Source of the DNA: Thamnaconus septentrionalis
Taxonomy: Eukaryota; Chordata; Actinopteri; Tetraodontiformes; Monacanthidae
Length of the DNA: 64,000 bases
Direction: 5' to 3'
NCBI GenBank assembly: GCA_009823395.1
Contig: CM020505.1
Coordinates: 51,629 to 115,628, forward strand
Made by a program: the position numbers and the translations under genes. Of the stretch, positions 23,155 to 35,060 are shown one piece after another (position 1 is the first letter of the stretch; each line of letters starts with the position of its first letter). The notes beneath the pieces were generated by a model, which worked only from the letters and a program-made list of their open reading frames with translations, searched no databases and had not been told where the DNA came from.

Positions 23155-23330
23155 ATTTTCAGTGTCTCAAGTAAACTAACTTGATTGGGTCAGTCGCCGG
23201 AACGAATGTGTCATACAGACTGACTGGCTGAGAATACAGATTTATCCAGTGTCTCAAGTTAATAACTTGACTGGACCAGTTGCTCGGAACGAAAGTGTCA
23301 TACAAACTGGTTGGCTGGATATAAAAGTTT
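23155..23330 (+). repeat. Tandem duplication of about 88 bp inside ERV copy 2
   Basis: Two diverged adjacent units share 'AGTGTCTCAAGT', 'GGAACGAA' and 'GTGTCATACA'. They match 2840-3020 in copy 1. Confidence 0.8.
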
Positions 23331-23381
23331 ATAACCGTATAGTTTAAACTGGAAGAGGCTTTCATGAGACTATGAAATGTC

Positions 23382-23423
<42 letters not shown>
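23382..23423. repeat. (TAA)n microsatellite inside ERV copy 2
   Basis: About 14 TAA units, the counterpart of the ATT run at 2741-2788. Confidence 0.95.
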
Positions 23424-23424
<1 letters not shown>

Positions 23425-23642
23425 ATTAAATTGTGGTAGAATGATATTAGAGGAGTCTTGGTACTTCATTACAGTAAAATAAATAATAAAATATTGTTAG
23501 AATATTTCATGGCATTAAGCACCTACAGTTAAGCACTGTACTAGTGACTTATGTCCATAAGATGACTAGATGGCAGAAATGACTAACTTCTATTAAGTTT
23601 TATCAAAACAGATGCAGCTTATTTAGCTGATGCAACTCCAGG

Positions 23643-23834
23643 ATGGATCCAGCGATGAAGGTTTATGCAGGTGTGGGTGAAAGCCCACCAAAGAAAGAGG
23701 CTGAACCCAGGTGGACTGGACCATATGAAGTCGTGGAAGTAATCTCACACGTAGTCCAGGTAAAAGAAAAGCTGGAGCTAATTGGTACCACCGAACACAT
23801 TGTGTATCTGTTCAACCACCCTCCTGCCCTTTGA
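23643..23834 (+). pseudogene. Integrase C-terminal (GPY-type) remnant in ERV copy 2
   Basis: A 63-codon open frame ending in a stop, with RWTGPYEVVEVISHVVQVK near residues 28-46 and a hydrophobic end. This is the pattern of the C-terminal DNA-binding domain of gammaretroviral and gypsy integrases, which helps hold viral DNA ends during insertion. The zinc-binding HHCC domain and the D,D-35-E catalytic core are absent upstream, where AT-rich filler lies instead, so the fragment cannot integrate DNA. The apparent start codon is probably not a real start. Env remnants follow about 400 bp downstream, as expected for a pol-env order. Confidence 0.65.
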
Positions 23835-24235
23835 AGGAGGTTAGAGAAGATTTGGATGAATTGAGTGAGAGCTAACATTAAATAATTGTAAACATTCGGC
23901 CTAATCCTTTTATTTCTTCTCACTCAAAACCTTGGTTAAAATTAACACTTTCTTTTGTAATTGTTCAGTTATTTCAACTGGGGCTATCCAGAGGCGGCTG
24001 ATGGCCTGTATAGGTCCAGTAATGACTTTGGGGCTTTTGTGTTGAAATACTGAATAAGCATTGGTTTTTCAGATTTTTTTGGATGATTGACTTTAGGTGG
24101 CTATAAATAAATGAATGAATGAAGTAATCAATTAGGTTTTATTTCAAATAGACTAAAGTAGAAATAATAATACCAATAAATGATGTTTGAAAAGGAGCAA
24201 GAAGAACACTCTACATTTGTGCTGTTTCAAGAATG

Positions 24236-24640
24236 AACCAAATCTGTGAGTGTCAGTTTTCTTTAGGAAGAACGTATTTGTATTGCCTCTGTAATCAGTG
24301 TCATCATGGAACAATGCCTCTCACTTCTCAGCATGTCCTGGGGACCTGTGGTGGTATCATGGGGTTGGAATTGTTTTGCTGCCGTCCCTCCAAAATGGTC
24401 AGGCACCGCGCCATTTACGACCGTTGTTATCATTGACCTTTTGGGGTCAAAAGGGGTGCCTGCCCACCAGCCAGGAGAGGAGAGTGACTCTAGCAGCCGA
24501 TCTCACTGGAGATCGTCCACCCATTGATGCTTGTGGGATCCCTAGAGGGGTTCCAGATGACTACAGATTATTTGATCATGTGGCTTCAGGATTTGATGAC
24601 ATTCCATTCCATTCTATACAGTATCTGCTTGGTTTTGTGA
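24236..24640 (+). pseudogene. env remnant in ERV copy 2
   Basis: Two frames cover this piece. One gives a cysteine-rich stretch (GRTYLYCLCNQCHHG). The other gives GIPRGVPDDYRLFDH followed by SGFDDIP. The RGVPD...GF pattern is one I recall just downstream of the surface subunit in Env proteins of teleost endogenous retroviruses. The change of frame between the two pieces and the loss of the whole transmembrane subunit mean no protein is made. The related piece in copy 1 is at 1565-1925. The motif match is from memory, so the family assignment is moderate. Confidence 0.55.
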
Positions 24641-24849
24641 TGTTACTGTTTCATTCTAGGCTGTTGTTCATGTAGTCAATACATTGTTTTATTATGCAGT
24701 CAATGAAGTGTTACTCTGATACAAGGTGAGAAACACAACTGTACTGGTTGAACTTCAGATGGAGAACGCCAATGATGAATTATTTGGTGAAAGAGTCAGC
24801 AAGTACTGTGTTCAAGTTTGTTTATGGGTGGCTCTAGCGAGGCTAGGCC

Positions 24850-24859
24850 AAAAGGGGAC
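24850..24859 (+). promoter_or_regulatory. Polypurine tract of ERV copy 2
   Basis: AAAAGGGGAC directly precedes the TG that opens the 3' LTR. Confidence 0.75.
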
Positions 24860-25600
24860 TGTTGTAATCTGATATTTAACATCATGCATCATTGCATATT
24901 GTGTTATTATATTTGTAACATTACATTTATATGTTGGAGTTATTACATTGAGTTGAATGTATAAATGTATTGAATGTTACTATATGTAGTGCTTTGGTGT
25001 ATATTTGATGATCATGATCAGTGCCCTGGGGGTGTTGAAACCTTGTGAGGAAAGACTGTGTAACTCATTAAGTCTCATAAACAGTGACCTGGGTGACCAG
25101 ATAGTGGTCAGCTGAAGGAAGTGCCTTTGCGATCATTGGCATAAAGTTTGCGACCCATACAGTCACAGGGATGGGAACTTGTGACCTGAGCTTGTCTTGC
25201 TGCAGAATGGTTTCAACAGGTCACACCGGAAGGAAGGATGGACCATTTGCCTCACGGCCAAATAAGGACCTGCTTCCTGATTCACAAACAATGACAGTAA
25301 CACCCAGCAACCGAAGGTTGAAGAATGGACAACCAATCAGAGGACGACACTGGAGAAGACATTCAGATCAGGAGTCAGATTGTTTGGGTTTGCATTTAAG
25401 GACTTTCTTGGGAGAAAGGAGTCAGTCTGACTCCGGCGACGGCCAGGACTCGACTCCAGAGATCTCTTCATCAGATCTCTGTAACAAATGTCTTGTTCTT
25501 CTTTGCACTAAAACTTGTTCAGATTCTATTTGTCTCTTTTCCTCATTAAACGAACACGCGGTTTGGTAGCATGATATTAGGTAAAGGAACCAAACCAACA
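24860..25600 (+). repeat. 3' LTR of ERV copy 2
   Basis: 741-bp LTR with ends TGTTGTAATC and CCAAACCAACA, matching both LTRs of copy 1. The sequence is AT-rich in its first third and has no clear TATA box. GCATTTAAGGA at about 25390 is the only weak candidate. It is followed directly by the CCTG target duplication. Confidence 0.92.
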
Positions 25601-26900
25601 CCTGGGGACAGCTTGTCCGATGTGGGCCCGCACAAAGCAATGACAACCTGGGCCTCAGGCTGGGCCCCCCTGGTGTAAGTGGGGGACCGGGCTGCGGAGC
25701 TGGAGCCCCGGGGTGGCCTGGAGACAAAGGTTGGTGAGGGCTTGTAGTACTGGATGAAGATTAAGTCAGCCGAAAATCATCCAAGGGAAATGGAACTTAA
25801 AGTTTACCTTAAGACCTGGGAGGTGAATGCAACCAACAGGGTTGCCTGGGGACAGCTTGTCCGATGTGGGGCGGCACAAAGCAATGACAACCTGGGCCTC
25901 AGGCTGGGCCCCCCTGGTGTAAGTGGGGGACCGGGCTGCGGAGCTGGAGCCCCGGGGTGACCTGGAGACAAAGGCTGGTGAGGGCTTGTAGTTCTGGATG
26001 AAGATTAAGTCAGCTGAAGATCATCCCAGGGAAAATATGGAGAATAAACTCAAGAAATGGAATTTAAAGTTTACCTTAAGACATGGGAGGTAAATACATC
26101 CAACAGGGTGGCCAGGGGACAGCTTGATAGAGAGGGTGCCGTCCACTGCAACGACAACAATCGCCTCAGGCAGGGACCCCCTGGTGCGAGTGGGGACCGG
26201 GCAGCAGGGCTGGAGCCCTGGGTGAGGGGCTGAGCCACGGTGGCATGGAGTCAAAGGCTGGTGAGGGCTTGTACTTCTGGAGCAACATTAAGTAGGCCAA
26301 AGATCATCCCAGGGACAATATGGAGAATAAACTCAAGAAATGGAATTTAAAGTTTACCTTAAGACATTGGAGGTAATTGCAACCAACAGGCTGGACAGGG
26401 GACAGCTTGATCGAGAGGGCGCCGCCCACTGCAACTACAACCTCCGCCTAAGGCTGGCCCCACCTGGTGCAAGTGGAGAACTGGGCAGCGGAGCTTGAGC
26501 CCCGGGGTGGCCTGGAATCACAGGATGGTGAGGGCTTGGAGTTCTGGAGCAACATTAAGTCAGCCAAAGATCATCCAAGGGAAATGGAACTTAAAGTTTA
26601 CCTTAAGACCTGGGAGGTGAATGCAACCAACAGGGTGGCCTGGGGACAGCTTGTCCGATGTGGGGCGGCACAAAGCAATGACAACCTGGGCCTCAGGCTG
26701 GGCCCCCCTGGTGTAAGTGGGGAACCGGGCTGCGGAGCTGGAGCCACGGGGTGGCATGGAGTCAAAGGCTGGTGAGGGCTTGTAGTTCTGGAGCAACATT
26801 AAGTCAGCCAAAGATCATCCCAGGGACAATATGGAGAATAAACTCAAGAAATGGAATTTTTTAAGTTTACCTTAAGACATGGGAGGTGAATGCAACCAAC
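25601..26900 (+). repeat. Satellite array, segment 5
   Basis: Continues the A monomer interrupted at 20594, then A, B, C and A monomers. The stretch 25601-26020 shares the rare 'CTGGATGAAGATTAAGTC' and 'CCGAAAATCATCC' variants with 11990-12300 and 43280-43330. No gene. Confidence 0.93.
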
Positions 26901-29900
26901 AGGGTGGCCTGGGGACAGCTTGTCCAATGTGGGGCGGCACAAAGCAATGACAACCTGGGCCTCAGGCTGGGCCCCTGGTGGGTGGGGACCGGCTGGGAGC
27001 TGGAGCCCCGGGGTGGCCTGGAGACAAAGGCTGGTGAGGGCTTGTAGTTCTGGATGAAGATTAAGTCAGCCGAAGATCATCCCAGGGAAAATATGGAGAA
27101 TAAACTCAAGAAATGGAATTTAAAGTTTACCTTAAGACATGGGAGGTAAATACATCCAACAGGGTGGCCAGGGGACACAGCTTGATCGAGAGGGTGCCGC
27201 CCACTGCAACGACAACAATCGCCCAGGCAGGGACCCCTGGTGCGAGTGGGGGACCGGGCAGCAGGGCTGGAGCCCTGGGTGAGGGTCTGAGCCACGGTGG
27301 CATGGAGTCAAAGGCTGGTGAGGGCTTGTACTTCTGGAGCAACATTAAGTCAGCCAAAGATCATCCCAGGGACAATATGGAGAATAAACTCAAGAAATGG
27401 AATTTAAAGTTTACCTTAAGACATTGGAGGTAAATGCAACCAACAGGCTGGACAGGGGACAGCTTGATCGAGACGGGCGCCACCCACTGCAACTACAACC
27501 TCCGCCTCAGGCTGGGCCCACCTGGTGTAAGTGGGGACCGGGCTGCGGAGCTGGAGCCCCACGGTGGCCTGGAGATCACAGGCTGGTGAGGGCTTATAGT
27601 TCTGGAGCAAGATTAAGTCAGCCAAAGATCATCCCAGGAAAATATGGAGAATAAACTCAAGAAATGGAATTTAAAGTTTACCTTAAGACATGGGAAGAAA
27701 ATGCAACCAACAGGGTGGCCTGGGGACAGCTTGTCCGATGTGGGCGGCACAAAGCAATGACAACCTGGGCTCAGGCTGGGCCCCTGGTGTAAGTGGGGGA
27801 CCGGGCTGGGGAGCTGGAGCCCTGGGTGGCCTGGAGACAAAGGCTGGTGAGAGCTTGTACTTCTGGAGCAACATTAAGTCAGCCAAAGATCATCCTAGGA
27901 AAATATGGAGAATAAACTCAAGAAATGGAATTTAAAGTTTACCTTAAGACATGGGAAGAAAATGCAACCAACAGGGTGGCCAGGGGACAGCTTGATCAAC
28001 AGGGTGCCGCCCACTGCAACGACAACAATCGCTTCAGGCAGGGACCCCTGGTGCGAGTGGGGACTGGGCAGCAGGGCTGGAGCCCTGGGTGAGGGGCTGG
28101 AGCTACGGGTGGCATGGAGTCAAAGGCTGGTGAGGGCTTGTAGTTCTGGAGCAACATTAAGTCAGTCAAAGATCATCCTAGGGAAATATGATCATCCAAG
28201 GGAAATGGAACTTAAAGTTTACCTTAAGACCTGGGAGGTGAATGCAACCAACAGGGTGGCCTGGGGACAGCTTGTCCGATGTGGGGCGGCACCTGCAATG
28301 ACAACCTGGGCTCAGGCTGGGCCTGGTGGTGTGGGGGGACAGGGCTGCGGAGCTGGAGCCCCGGGTGGCATGGAGTCAAAGGCTGGTGAGGGCTTGTAGT
28401 TCTGGAGCAACATTAAGTCAGCCAAAGATCATCCTAGGGAAAAATATGGAGAATAAACTCAAGAAATGGAACTTTAAAGTTTACCTTAAGACCTGGGAGG
28501 TGAATGCAACCAACAGGGTGGCCTGGGGACAGCTTGTCCGATGTGGGCGGCACCACTGCAATGACAACCTGGGCTCTCAGGCTGGGCCCCCTGTGTGGGT
28601 GGGGACCGGCAGCGGAGCTGGAGCCCGGGTGGCCTGGAGACAAAGGCTGGTGAGGGCTTGTAGTTCTGGAGCAACATTAAGTCAGCCAAGATCATCCTAG
28701 GGAAAATATGGAGAATAAACTCAAGAAATGGAATTTAAAGTTTACCTTAAGACATGGGAAGTAAATGCAACCAACAGGGTGGCCAGGGACAGCTTGATCG
28801 AGAGGGTGCCGCCCACTGCAACGACAACAATCGCCTCAGGCAGGGACCCCTGGTGCGAGTGGGGACCGGGCAGCAGGGCTGGAGCCCTGGGTGAGGGGCT
28901 GGAGCCACGGGGTGGCATGGAGTCAAAGGCTGGTGAGGGCTTGTAGTTCTGGAGCAACATTAAGTCAGCCAAAGATCATCCTAGGGAAAATATGGAGAAT
29001 AAACTCAAGAAATGGAATTTAAAGTTTACCTTAAGACATTGGAGGTAATTGCAACCAACAGGGTGGCCAGGGGACAGCTTGATCGAGAGGGCGCCACCAC
29101 TGCAACTACAACCTCCGCCTCAAGGCTGGCCCCCCTGGTGCAAGTGGGGAACCGGGCAGCGGAGCTGGAGCCCCGGGGTGGCCTGGAGTCAAAGGATGGT
29201 GAGGGCTTGTAGTTCTGGAGCAACATTAAGTCAGCCAAAGATCATCCCAGGGACAATATGGAGAATAAACTCAAGAAATGGAATTTAAAGTTTACCTTAA
29301 GACATGGGAGGTGAATGCAACCAACAGGGTGGCCTGGGGACAGCTTGTCCAATGTGGGGCGGCACAAAGCAATGACAACCTGGGCTCAGGCTGGGCCCCT
29401 GGTGTAAGTGGGGACCGAGCTGGGGAGCTGGAGCCCGGGTGGGCCTGGAGACAAAGGCTGGTGAGGGCTTGTAGTTCTGGAGCAACATTAAGTCAGCCAA
29501 AGATCATCCCAGGGAAAATATGGAGAATAAACTCAAGAAATGGAATTTAAAGTTTACCTTTTAAGACATGGGAGGTAAATGCAACCAACAGGGTGGCCAG
29601 GGGACAGCTTGATCGAGAGGGTGCGGCCCACTGCAACGACAACAATCGCCTCAGGCAGGGACCCCTGGTGCGAGTGGGGACTGGCAGCAGGGCTGGAGCC
29701 CTGGGTGAGGGGCTGGAGCCACGGTGTGGCATGGAGTCAAAGGCTGGTGAGGGCTTGTAGTTCTGGAGCAACATTAAGTCAGCCAAAGATCATCCAAGGG
29801 ACAATATGGAGAATAAACTCAAGAAATGGAATTTAAAGTTTACCTTAAGACATGGGAGGTAAATGCAACCAACAGGGTGGCCAGGGGACAGCTTGATCGA

Positions 29901-31355
29901 GAGGGCGCGGCACACTGCAACTGACAACCTCCGCCTCAGGCTGGCCCCACCTGGTGCAAGTGGAGAACCGGGCAGCGGAGCTGGAGCCCCGGGTGGCCTG
30001 GAGTCACAGGATGGTGAGGGCTTGTAGTTCTGGAGCAAATTAAGTCATTAAAGATCATCCAAGGACAATATCATCCAAGAAAATGGAATTTAAAGTTTAC
30101 CTTAAGACCTGGGAGGTGAATGCAACCAACAGGGTGGCCTGGGGACAGCTTGTCCGATGTGGGCGGCACCACTGCAATGACAACCTGGGCTCAGGCTGGG
30201 CCCCTGGTGGGTGGGGGGGAACGGGCTGGGCGGAGCTGGAGCCACGGGTGGCCTGGAGTCAAAGGCTGGTGAGGGCTTGTAGTTCTGGAGCAACATTAAG
30301 TCAGCCAAAGATCATCCCAGGGACAATATGGAGAATAAACTCAAGAAATGGAATTTAAAGTTTACCTTAAGACATTGGAGGTAAATGCAACCAACAGGGT
30401 GGCCAGGGGACAGCTTGATCGAGAGGGCGCCGCCCACTGCAATGACAACCTCCGCCCTCAGGCTGGGCCCCACCTGGTGCAAGTGGAGAACCGGGCAGCG
30501 GAGCTTGAGCCCCGGGTGGCCTGGAGTCACAGGATGGTGAGGGCTTGTAGTTCTGGAGCAACATTAAGTCAGCCAAAGATCATCCAAGGGAAAATGGAGA
30601 ATAAACTCAAGAAATGGAATTTAAAGTTTACCTTAAGACCTGGGAGGTGAATGCAACCAACAGGGTGGCCTGGGGACAGCTTGTCCGATGTGGGCGGCAC
30701 CCTGCAATGACAACCTGGGCCTCAGGCTGGGCCCCTGGTGGGGGGGACCGGGCTGCGGGAGCTGGAGCCACGGGTGGCCTGGAGACAAAGGCTGGTGAGG
30801 GCTTGTAGTTCTGGAGCAACATTAAGTCAGCCAAAGATCATCCTAGGGACAATATGGAGAATAAACTCAAGAAATGGAATTTAAAGTTTACCTTAAGACC
30901 TGGAGGTGAATGCAACCAACAGGGTGGCCTGGGGACAGCTTGTCCGATGGGGGCGGCACAGCAATGACAACCTGGGCCTCAGGCTGGGCCCCTGGTGCGG
31001 TGGGGGACCGGGCAGCGGAGCTGGAGCCCCGGGTGGCCTGGAGACAAAGGCTGGTGAGGGCTTGTAGTTCTGGATGAAGATTAAGTCAGCCAAAGATCAT
31101 CCCAGGGAAAATATGGAGAATAAACTCAAGAAATGGAATTTAAAGTTTACCTTAAGACATGGGAGGTAATGCAACCAACAGGGTGGCCTGGGACAGCTTG
31201 TCCGATGTGGGCGGCACACTGCAATGACAACCTGGCTTCAGGCTGGGCCCCTGGTGTAAGTGGGGACCGGCAGCAGGGCTGGAGCCCTGGGTGGCCTGGA
31301 GTCAAAGGCTGGTGAGGGCTTGTGAGTTCTGGAGGAACATTAAGTAGGCCAAAGA
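26901..31355 (+). repeat. Satellite array, segment 6, indel-rich patch
   Basis: About 17 monomers of types A, B and C that match the clean monomers closely except for many one- and two-base losses, mostly in runs of C or G. For example, GGGCCCCTGG stands where clean monomers have GGGCCCCCCTGG, and TGGGCGG replaces TGGGGCGG. Near 28190 a monomer leader is duplicated ('GATCATCCTAGGG', then ATATGATCATCC). Confidence 0.92.
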
Positions 31356-34240
31356 TCATCCCAGGGACAATATGGAGAATAAACTCAAGAAATGGAATTT
31401 AAAGTTTACCTTAAGACCTGGGAGGTGAATGCAACCAACAGGGTGGCCTGGGGACAGCTTGTCCGATGTGGGGCGGCACCCTGCAATGACAACCTGGACC
31501 TCAGGCTGGGCCCCCCTGGTGTAAGTGGGGGACCGGGTTGCGGAGCTGGAGCCCCGGGGTGGCCTGGAGTCAAAGGCTGGTGAGGGCTTGTCGTTCTGGA
31601 GCAACATTTAGTCAGCCAAAGATCATCCAAGGGAAATGGAACTTAAAGTTTACCTTAAGACCTGGGAGGTGAATGCAACCAACAGGGTGGCCTGGGGACA
31701 GCTTGTCCGATGTGTGGCGGCACCCTGCAATGACAACCTGGGCCTCAGGCTGGGCCCCCCTGGTGAAAGTGGGGGACCGGGCTGCGGAGCAGGAGACCCG
31801 GGGTGGCCTGGAGTCAAAGGCTGGTGAGGGTTTGTAGTTCTGGAGCAACATTAAGTCACCCGAAGATCATCCCAAGGAAAATATGGAGAATAAACTCAAG
31901 AAATGGAATTTAAAGTTTACCTTAAGACATTGGAGGTAATTGCAACCAACAGGGTGGCCTGCTGACAGCTTGTCCGATGTGGGGCGGCACGCTGCAATGA
32001 CAGCCTGGGCCTCAGGCTTGGCCCCCCTGGTGTAAGTGGGGGACCAGGCTGGAGAGCTGGAGCCCTGGGGTGGCCTGGAGTCACAGGATGGTGAGGGCTT
32101 GGAGTTCTGGAGCAACATTAAGTCAGCCGAAGATCATCCAAGGGAAATGGAACTTAAAGTTTACCTTAAGACCTGGGAGGTGAATGCAACCAACAGGATG
32201 GCCTGGGGACAGCTTGTCCGATGTGGGGCGGCACCCTGCAATGACAACCTGGGCCTCAGGCTGGGCCCCCCTGGTGTAAGTGGGGGACCGGGCTGCAGAG
32301 CTGGAGCCCCGGTGTGGCATGGAGACAAAGGCTGGTGAGGGCTTGTAGTTCTGGAGCAACATTAAGTCAGCCAAAGAATATCCCAGGGAAAATATGGAGA
32401 ATAAACTCAAGAAATGGAATTTAAAGTTTACCTTAAGACATGGGAAGAAAATGCAACCAACAGGGTGGCCAGGGGACAGCTTGATCGAGAGGGTGCCGTC
32501 CACTGCAACAACAACAATCGCCTCAGGCAGGGACCCCCTGGTGCGAGTGGGGGACCGGGCAGCAGGGCTGGAGCCCTGGGTGAGGGGCTGGAGCCCCGGG
32601 GTGGCATGGAGTCAAAGGCTGGTGAGGGCTTGTAGTTCTGGAGCAACATTAAGTCAGCCAAAGATCATCCAAGGGAAATGGAACTTAAAGTTTACCTTAA
32701 GACCTGGGAGGTGAATGCAACCAACAGGGTGGCCTGGGGACAGCTTGTCCGATGTGTGGCGGCACCCTGCAATGACAACCTGGGCCTCAGGCAGGGCCCC
32801 TGGTGGGAGTGGGGGACCGGGCTGCGGAGCTGGAGCCCCGGGGTGGCCTGGAGACAAAGGCTGGTGAGGGCTTGTACTTCTGGAGCAACATTAAGTCAGC
32901 CAAAGATCATCCCAGGGACAATATGGAGAATAAACTCAAGAAATGGAATTTAAAGTTTACCTTAAGACCTGGGAGGTGAATGCAACCAACAGGGTGGCCT
33001 GGGGACAGCTTGTCCGATGTGGGGCGGCACAAAGCAATGACAACCTGGGCCTCAGGCAGGGCCCCCCTTGTGTAAGTGGGGGACCAGGCTGCGGAGCTGG
33101 AGCCCCGGGTCGGCCTGGATCACAGGATGGTGAGGGCTTATAGTTATGGAGGAAGATTGAGTCAGCCGAAGATCATCCCAGGGAAAATATGGAGAATAAA
33201 CTCAAGAAATGGAATTTAAAGTTTACCTTAAGACCTGGGAGGTGAATGCAACCAACAGGGTGGCCTGGGGACAGCTTGTCCGATGTGGGGCGGCATAAAA
33301 CAATGACAACCTGGGCCTCAGGCTGGGCCCCCCTTGTGAAAGTGGGGGACCAGGCTGCGGAGCTGGAGCCCCGGGTCGGCCTGGATCACAGGCTGGTGAG
33401 GGTTTATAGTTATGGAGGAAGATTGAGTCAGCCGAAGATCATCCCAGGGAAAATATGGAGAATAAACTCAAGAAATGGAATTTAAAGTTTACCTTAAGAC
33501 CTGGGAGGTGAATGCAACCAACAGGGTGGCCTGGGGACAGCTTGTCCGATGTGGGGCGGCACAAAACAATGACAACCTAGGCCTAAGGCTGGGCCCCCCT
33601 TGTGTAAGTGGGGGACCAGGCTGCGGAGCTGGAGCCACGGGTCGGCCTGGATCACAGGCTGGTGAGGGCTTATAGTTATGGAGGAAGATTGAGTCAGCCG
33701 AAGATCATCCCAGGGAAAATATGGAGAATAAACTCAAGAAATGGAATTTAAAGTTTACCTTAAGACATGGAAAGAAAATGCAACCAACAGGGTGGCCAGG
33801 GGACAGCTTGATCGAGAGGGTGCCGTCCACTGCAACGACAACAATCGCCTCAGGCAGGGACCCCCTGGTGCGAGTGGGGGACCGGGCAGCAGGGCTGGAG
33901 CCCTGGGTGAGGGGCTGGAGCCACGGGGTGGCATGGAGTCAAAGGCTGGTGAGGGCTTGTAGTTCTGGAGCAACATTAAGTCAGCCAAAGATCATCCAAG
34001 GGAAATGGAACTTAAAGTTTACCTTAAGACCTGGGAGGTGAATGCAACCAACAGGGTGGCCAGGGGACAGCTTGTCCGATGTGGGGCGGCACCCTGCAAT
34101 GACAACCTGGGCCTCAGGCTGGGCCCCCCTGGTGTAAGTGGGGGACCGGGCTGGGGAGCAGGAGCCCCGGGGTGGCCTGGAGACAAAGGCTGGTGAGGGC
34201 TTGTAGTTCTGGAGCAACATTAAGTCAGCCGAAGATCATC
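31356..34240 (+). repeat. Satellite block duplicated from 8835-10480, plus a block shared with 87-570
   Basis: 31558-32086 matches 8835-9363, and about 32650-33712 matches about 9400-10470. Between them lie about 528 bp (two monomers) absent from the earlier copy. Most of that insert matches 87-570 and gives an empty version of the site into which ERV copy 1 inserted. The sequence is clean again, with full-length C and G runs. Confidence 0.88.
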
Positions 34241-35044
34241 CCAGGGAAAATATGGAGAATAAACTCAAGAAATGGAATTTAAAGTTTACCTTAAGACATG
34301 GGAGGTAAATGCAACCAACAGGGTGGCCAGGGGACAGCTTGATCGAGATGTTGCCGGCACACTGCAATGACAACAATCGCCTCAGGCAGGGCCCCTGGTG
34401 CGGTGGAGGGGCAGGGAGCCCTGGGTGAGGGAGCTGGAGCCACGGGTGGCATGGAGTCAAAGGCTGGTGAGGGCTTGTAGTTCTGGAGCAACATTAAGTC
34501 AGCCAAAGATCATCCAAGGGAAATATGGAGAATAAACTCAAGAAATGGAATTTAAAGTTTACCTTAGACATGGGAGGTGAATGCAACCAACAGGGTGGCC
34601 AGGGGACAGCTTGTCCGAGAGGGGGCGGCCCACTGCAATGACAACCTGGGCCTCAGGCTGGGCCCCCCACTGGTGTAAGTGGGGAGACCGGGCTGCGGAG
34701 CTGGAGCCCAGGGGTGGCCTGGAGACAAAGGCTGGTGAGGGCTTGTAGTTCTGGAGCAACATTAAGTCAGCCAAAGATCATCCCAGGAAAATATGGAGAA
34801 TAAACTCAAGAAATGGAATTTAAAGTTTACCTTAAGACATGGGAGGTAAATGCAACCAACAGGGTGGCCAGGGGACAGCTTGATCGAGAGGGTGCCGTCC
34901 ACTGCAACGACAACAATCGCCTCAGGCAGGGACCCCTGGTGCAGTGGGGACCGGGCAGCAGGGCTGGAGCCCTGGGTGAGGGGCTGGAGCCCGGGGTGGC
35001 ATGGAGTCAAAGGCTGGTGAGGGCTTGGGTTCTGGAGCAACATT
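34241..35044 (+). repeat. Satellite array, segment 7, left flank of the LINE
   Basis: Three B or A monomers with indels from about 34370 onward, ending 'CTGGAGCAACATT' at 35044 where the LINE begins. Confidence 0.92.
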
Positions 35045-35060
35045 CTTCGACCGAAGAGTC

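Larger units (their letters stand above)
22966..23642 (+). other. AT-rich non-coding internal region of ERV copy 2
   Basis: It holds an (AAAT)n-like run near 23085, the duplication of about 88 bp at 23155-23330, a TATAAAAG at 23320-23327 and the (TAA)n run at 23382-23423. No reading frame resembling pol is seen. Confidence 0.6.
20595..25600 (+). mobile_element. Defective endogenous-retrovirus-like LTR element, ERV copy 2
   Basis: Second copy of the family at 571-5601, here on the plus strand. The order is a 5'-truncated 5' LTR, primer site, 18-copy minisatellite, second tandem array, antisense LINE scrap, microsatellite, integrase C-terminal scrap, env scrap, polypurine tract and a complete 3' LTR of 741 bp. 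A 4-bp CCTG lies on each side (20591-20594 and 25601-25604). Joining the flanks restores an intact A monomer, and the empty arrangement is seen at about 11850-11950 and 43110-43200. The 5' LTR lacks exactly its first 357 bp although the target duplication is kept. No gag or reverse transcriptase is present. Confidence 0.9.

Noticed and set aside
24233..24675. A functional env-derived host gene
   Set aside because: The frame shifts between the two pieces, and the transmembrane subunit, fusion peptide and anchor are all missing.
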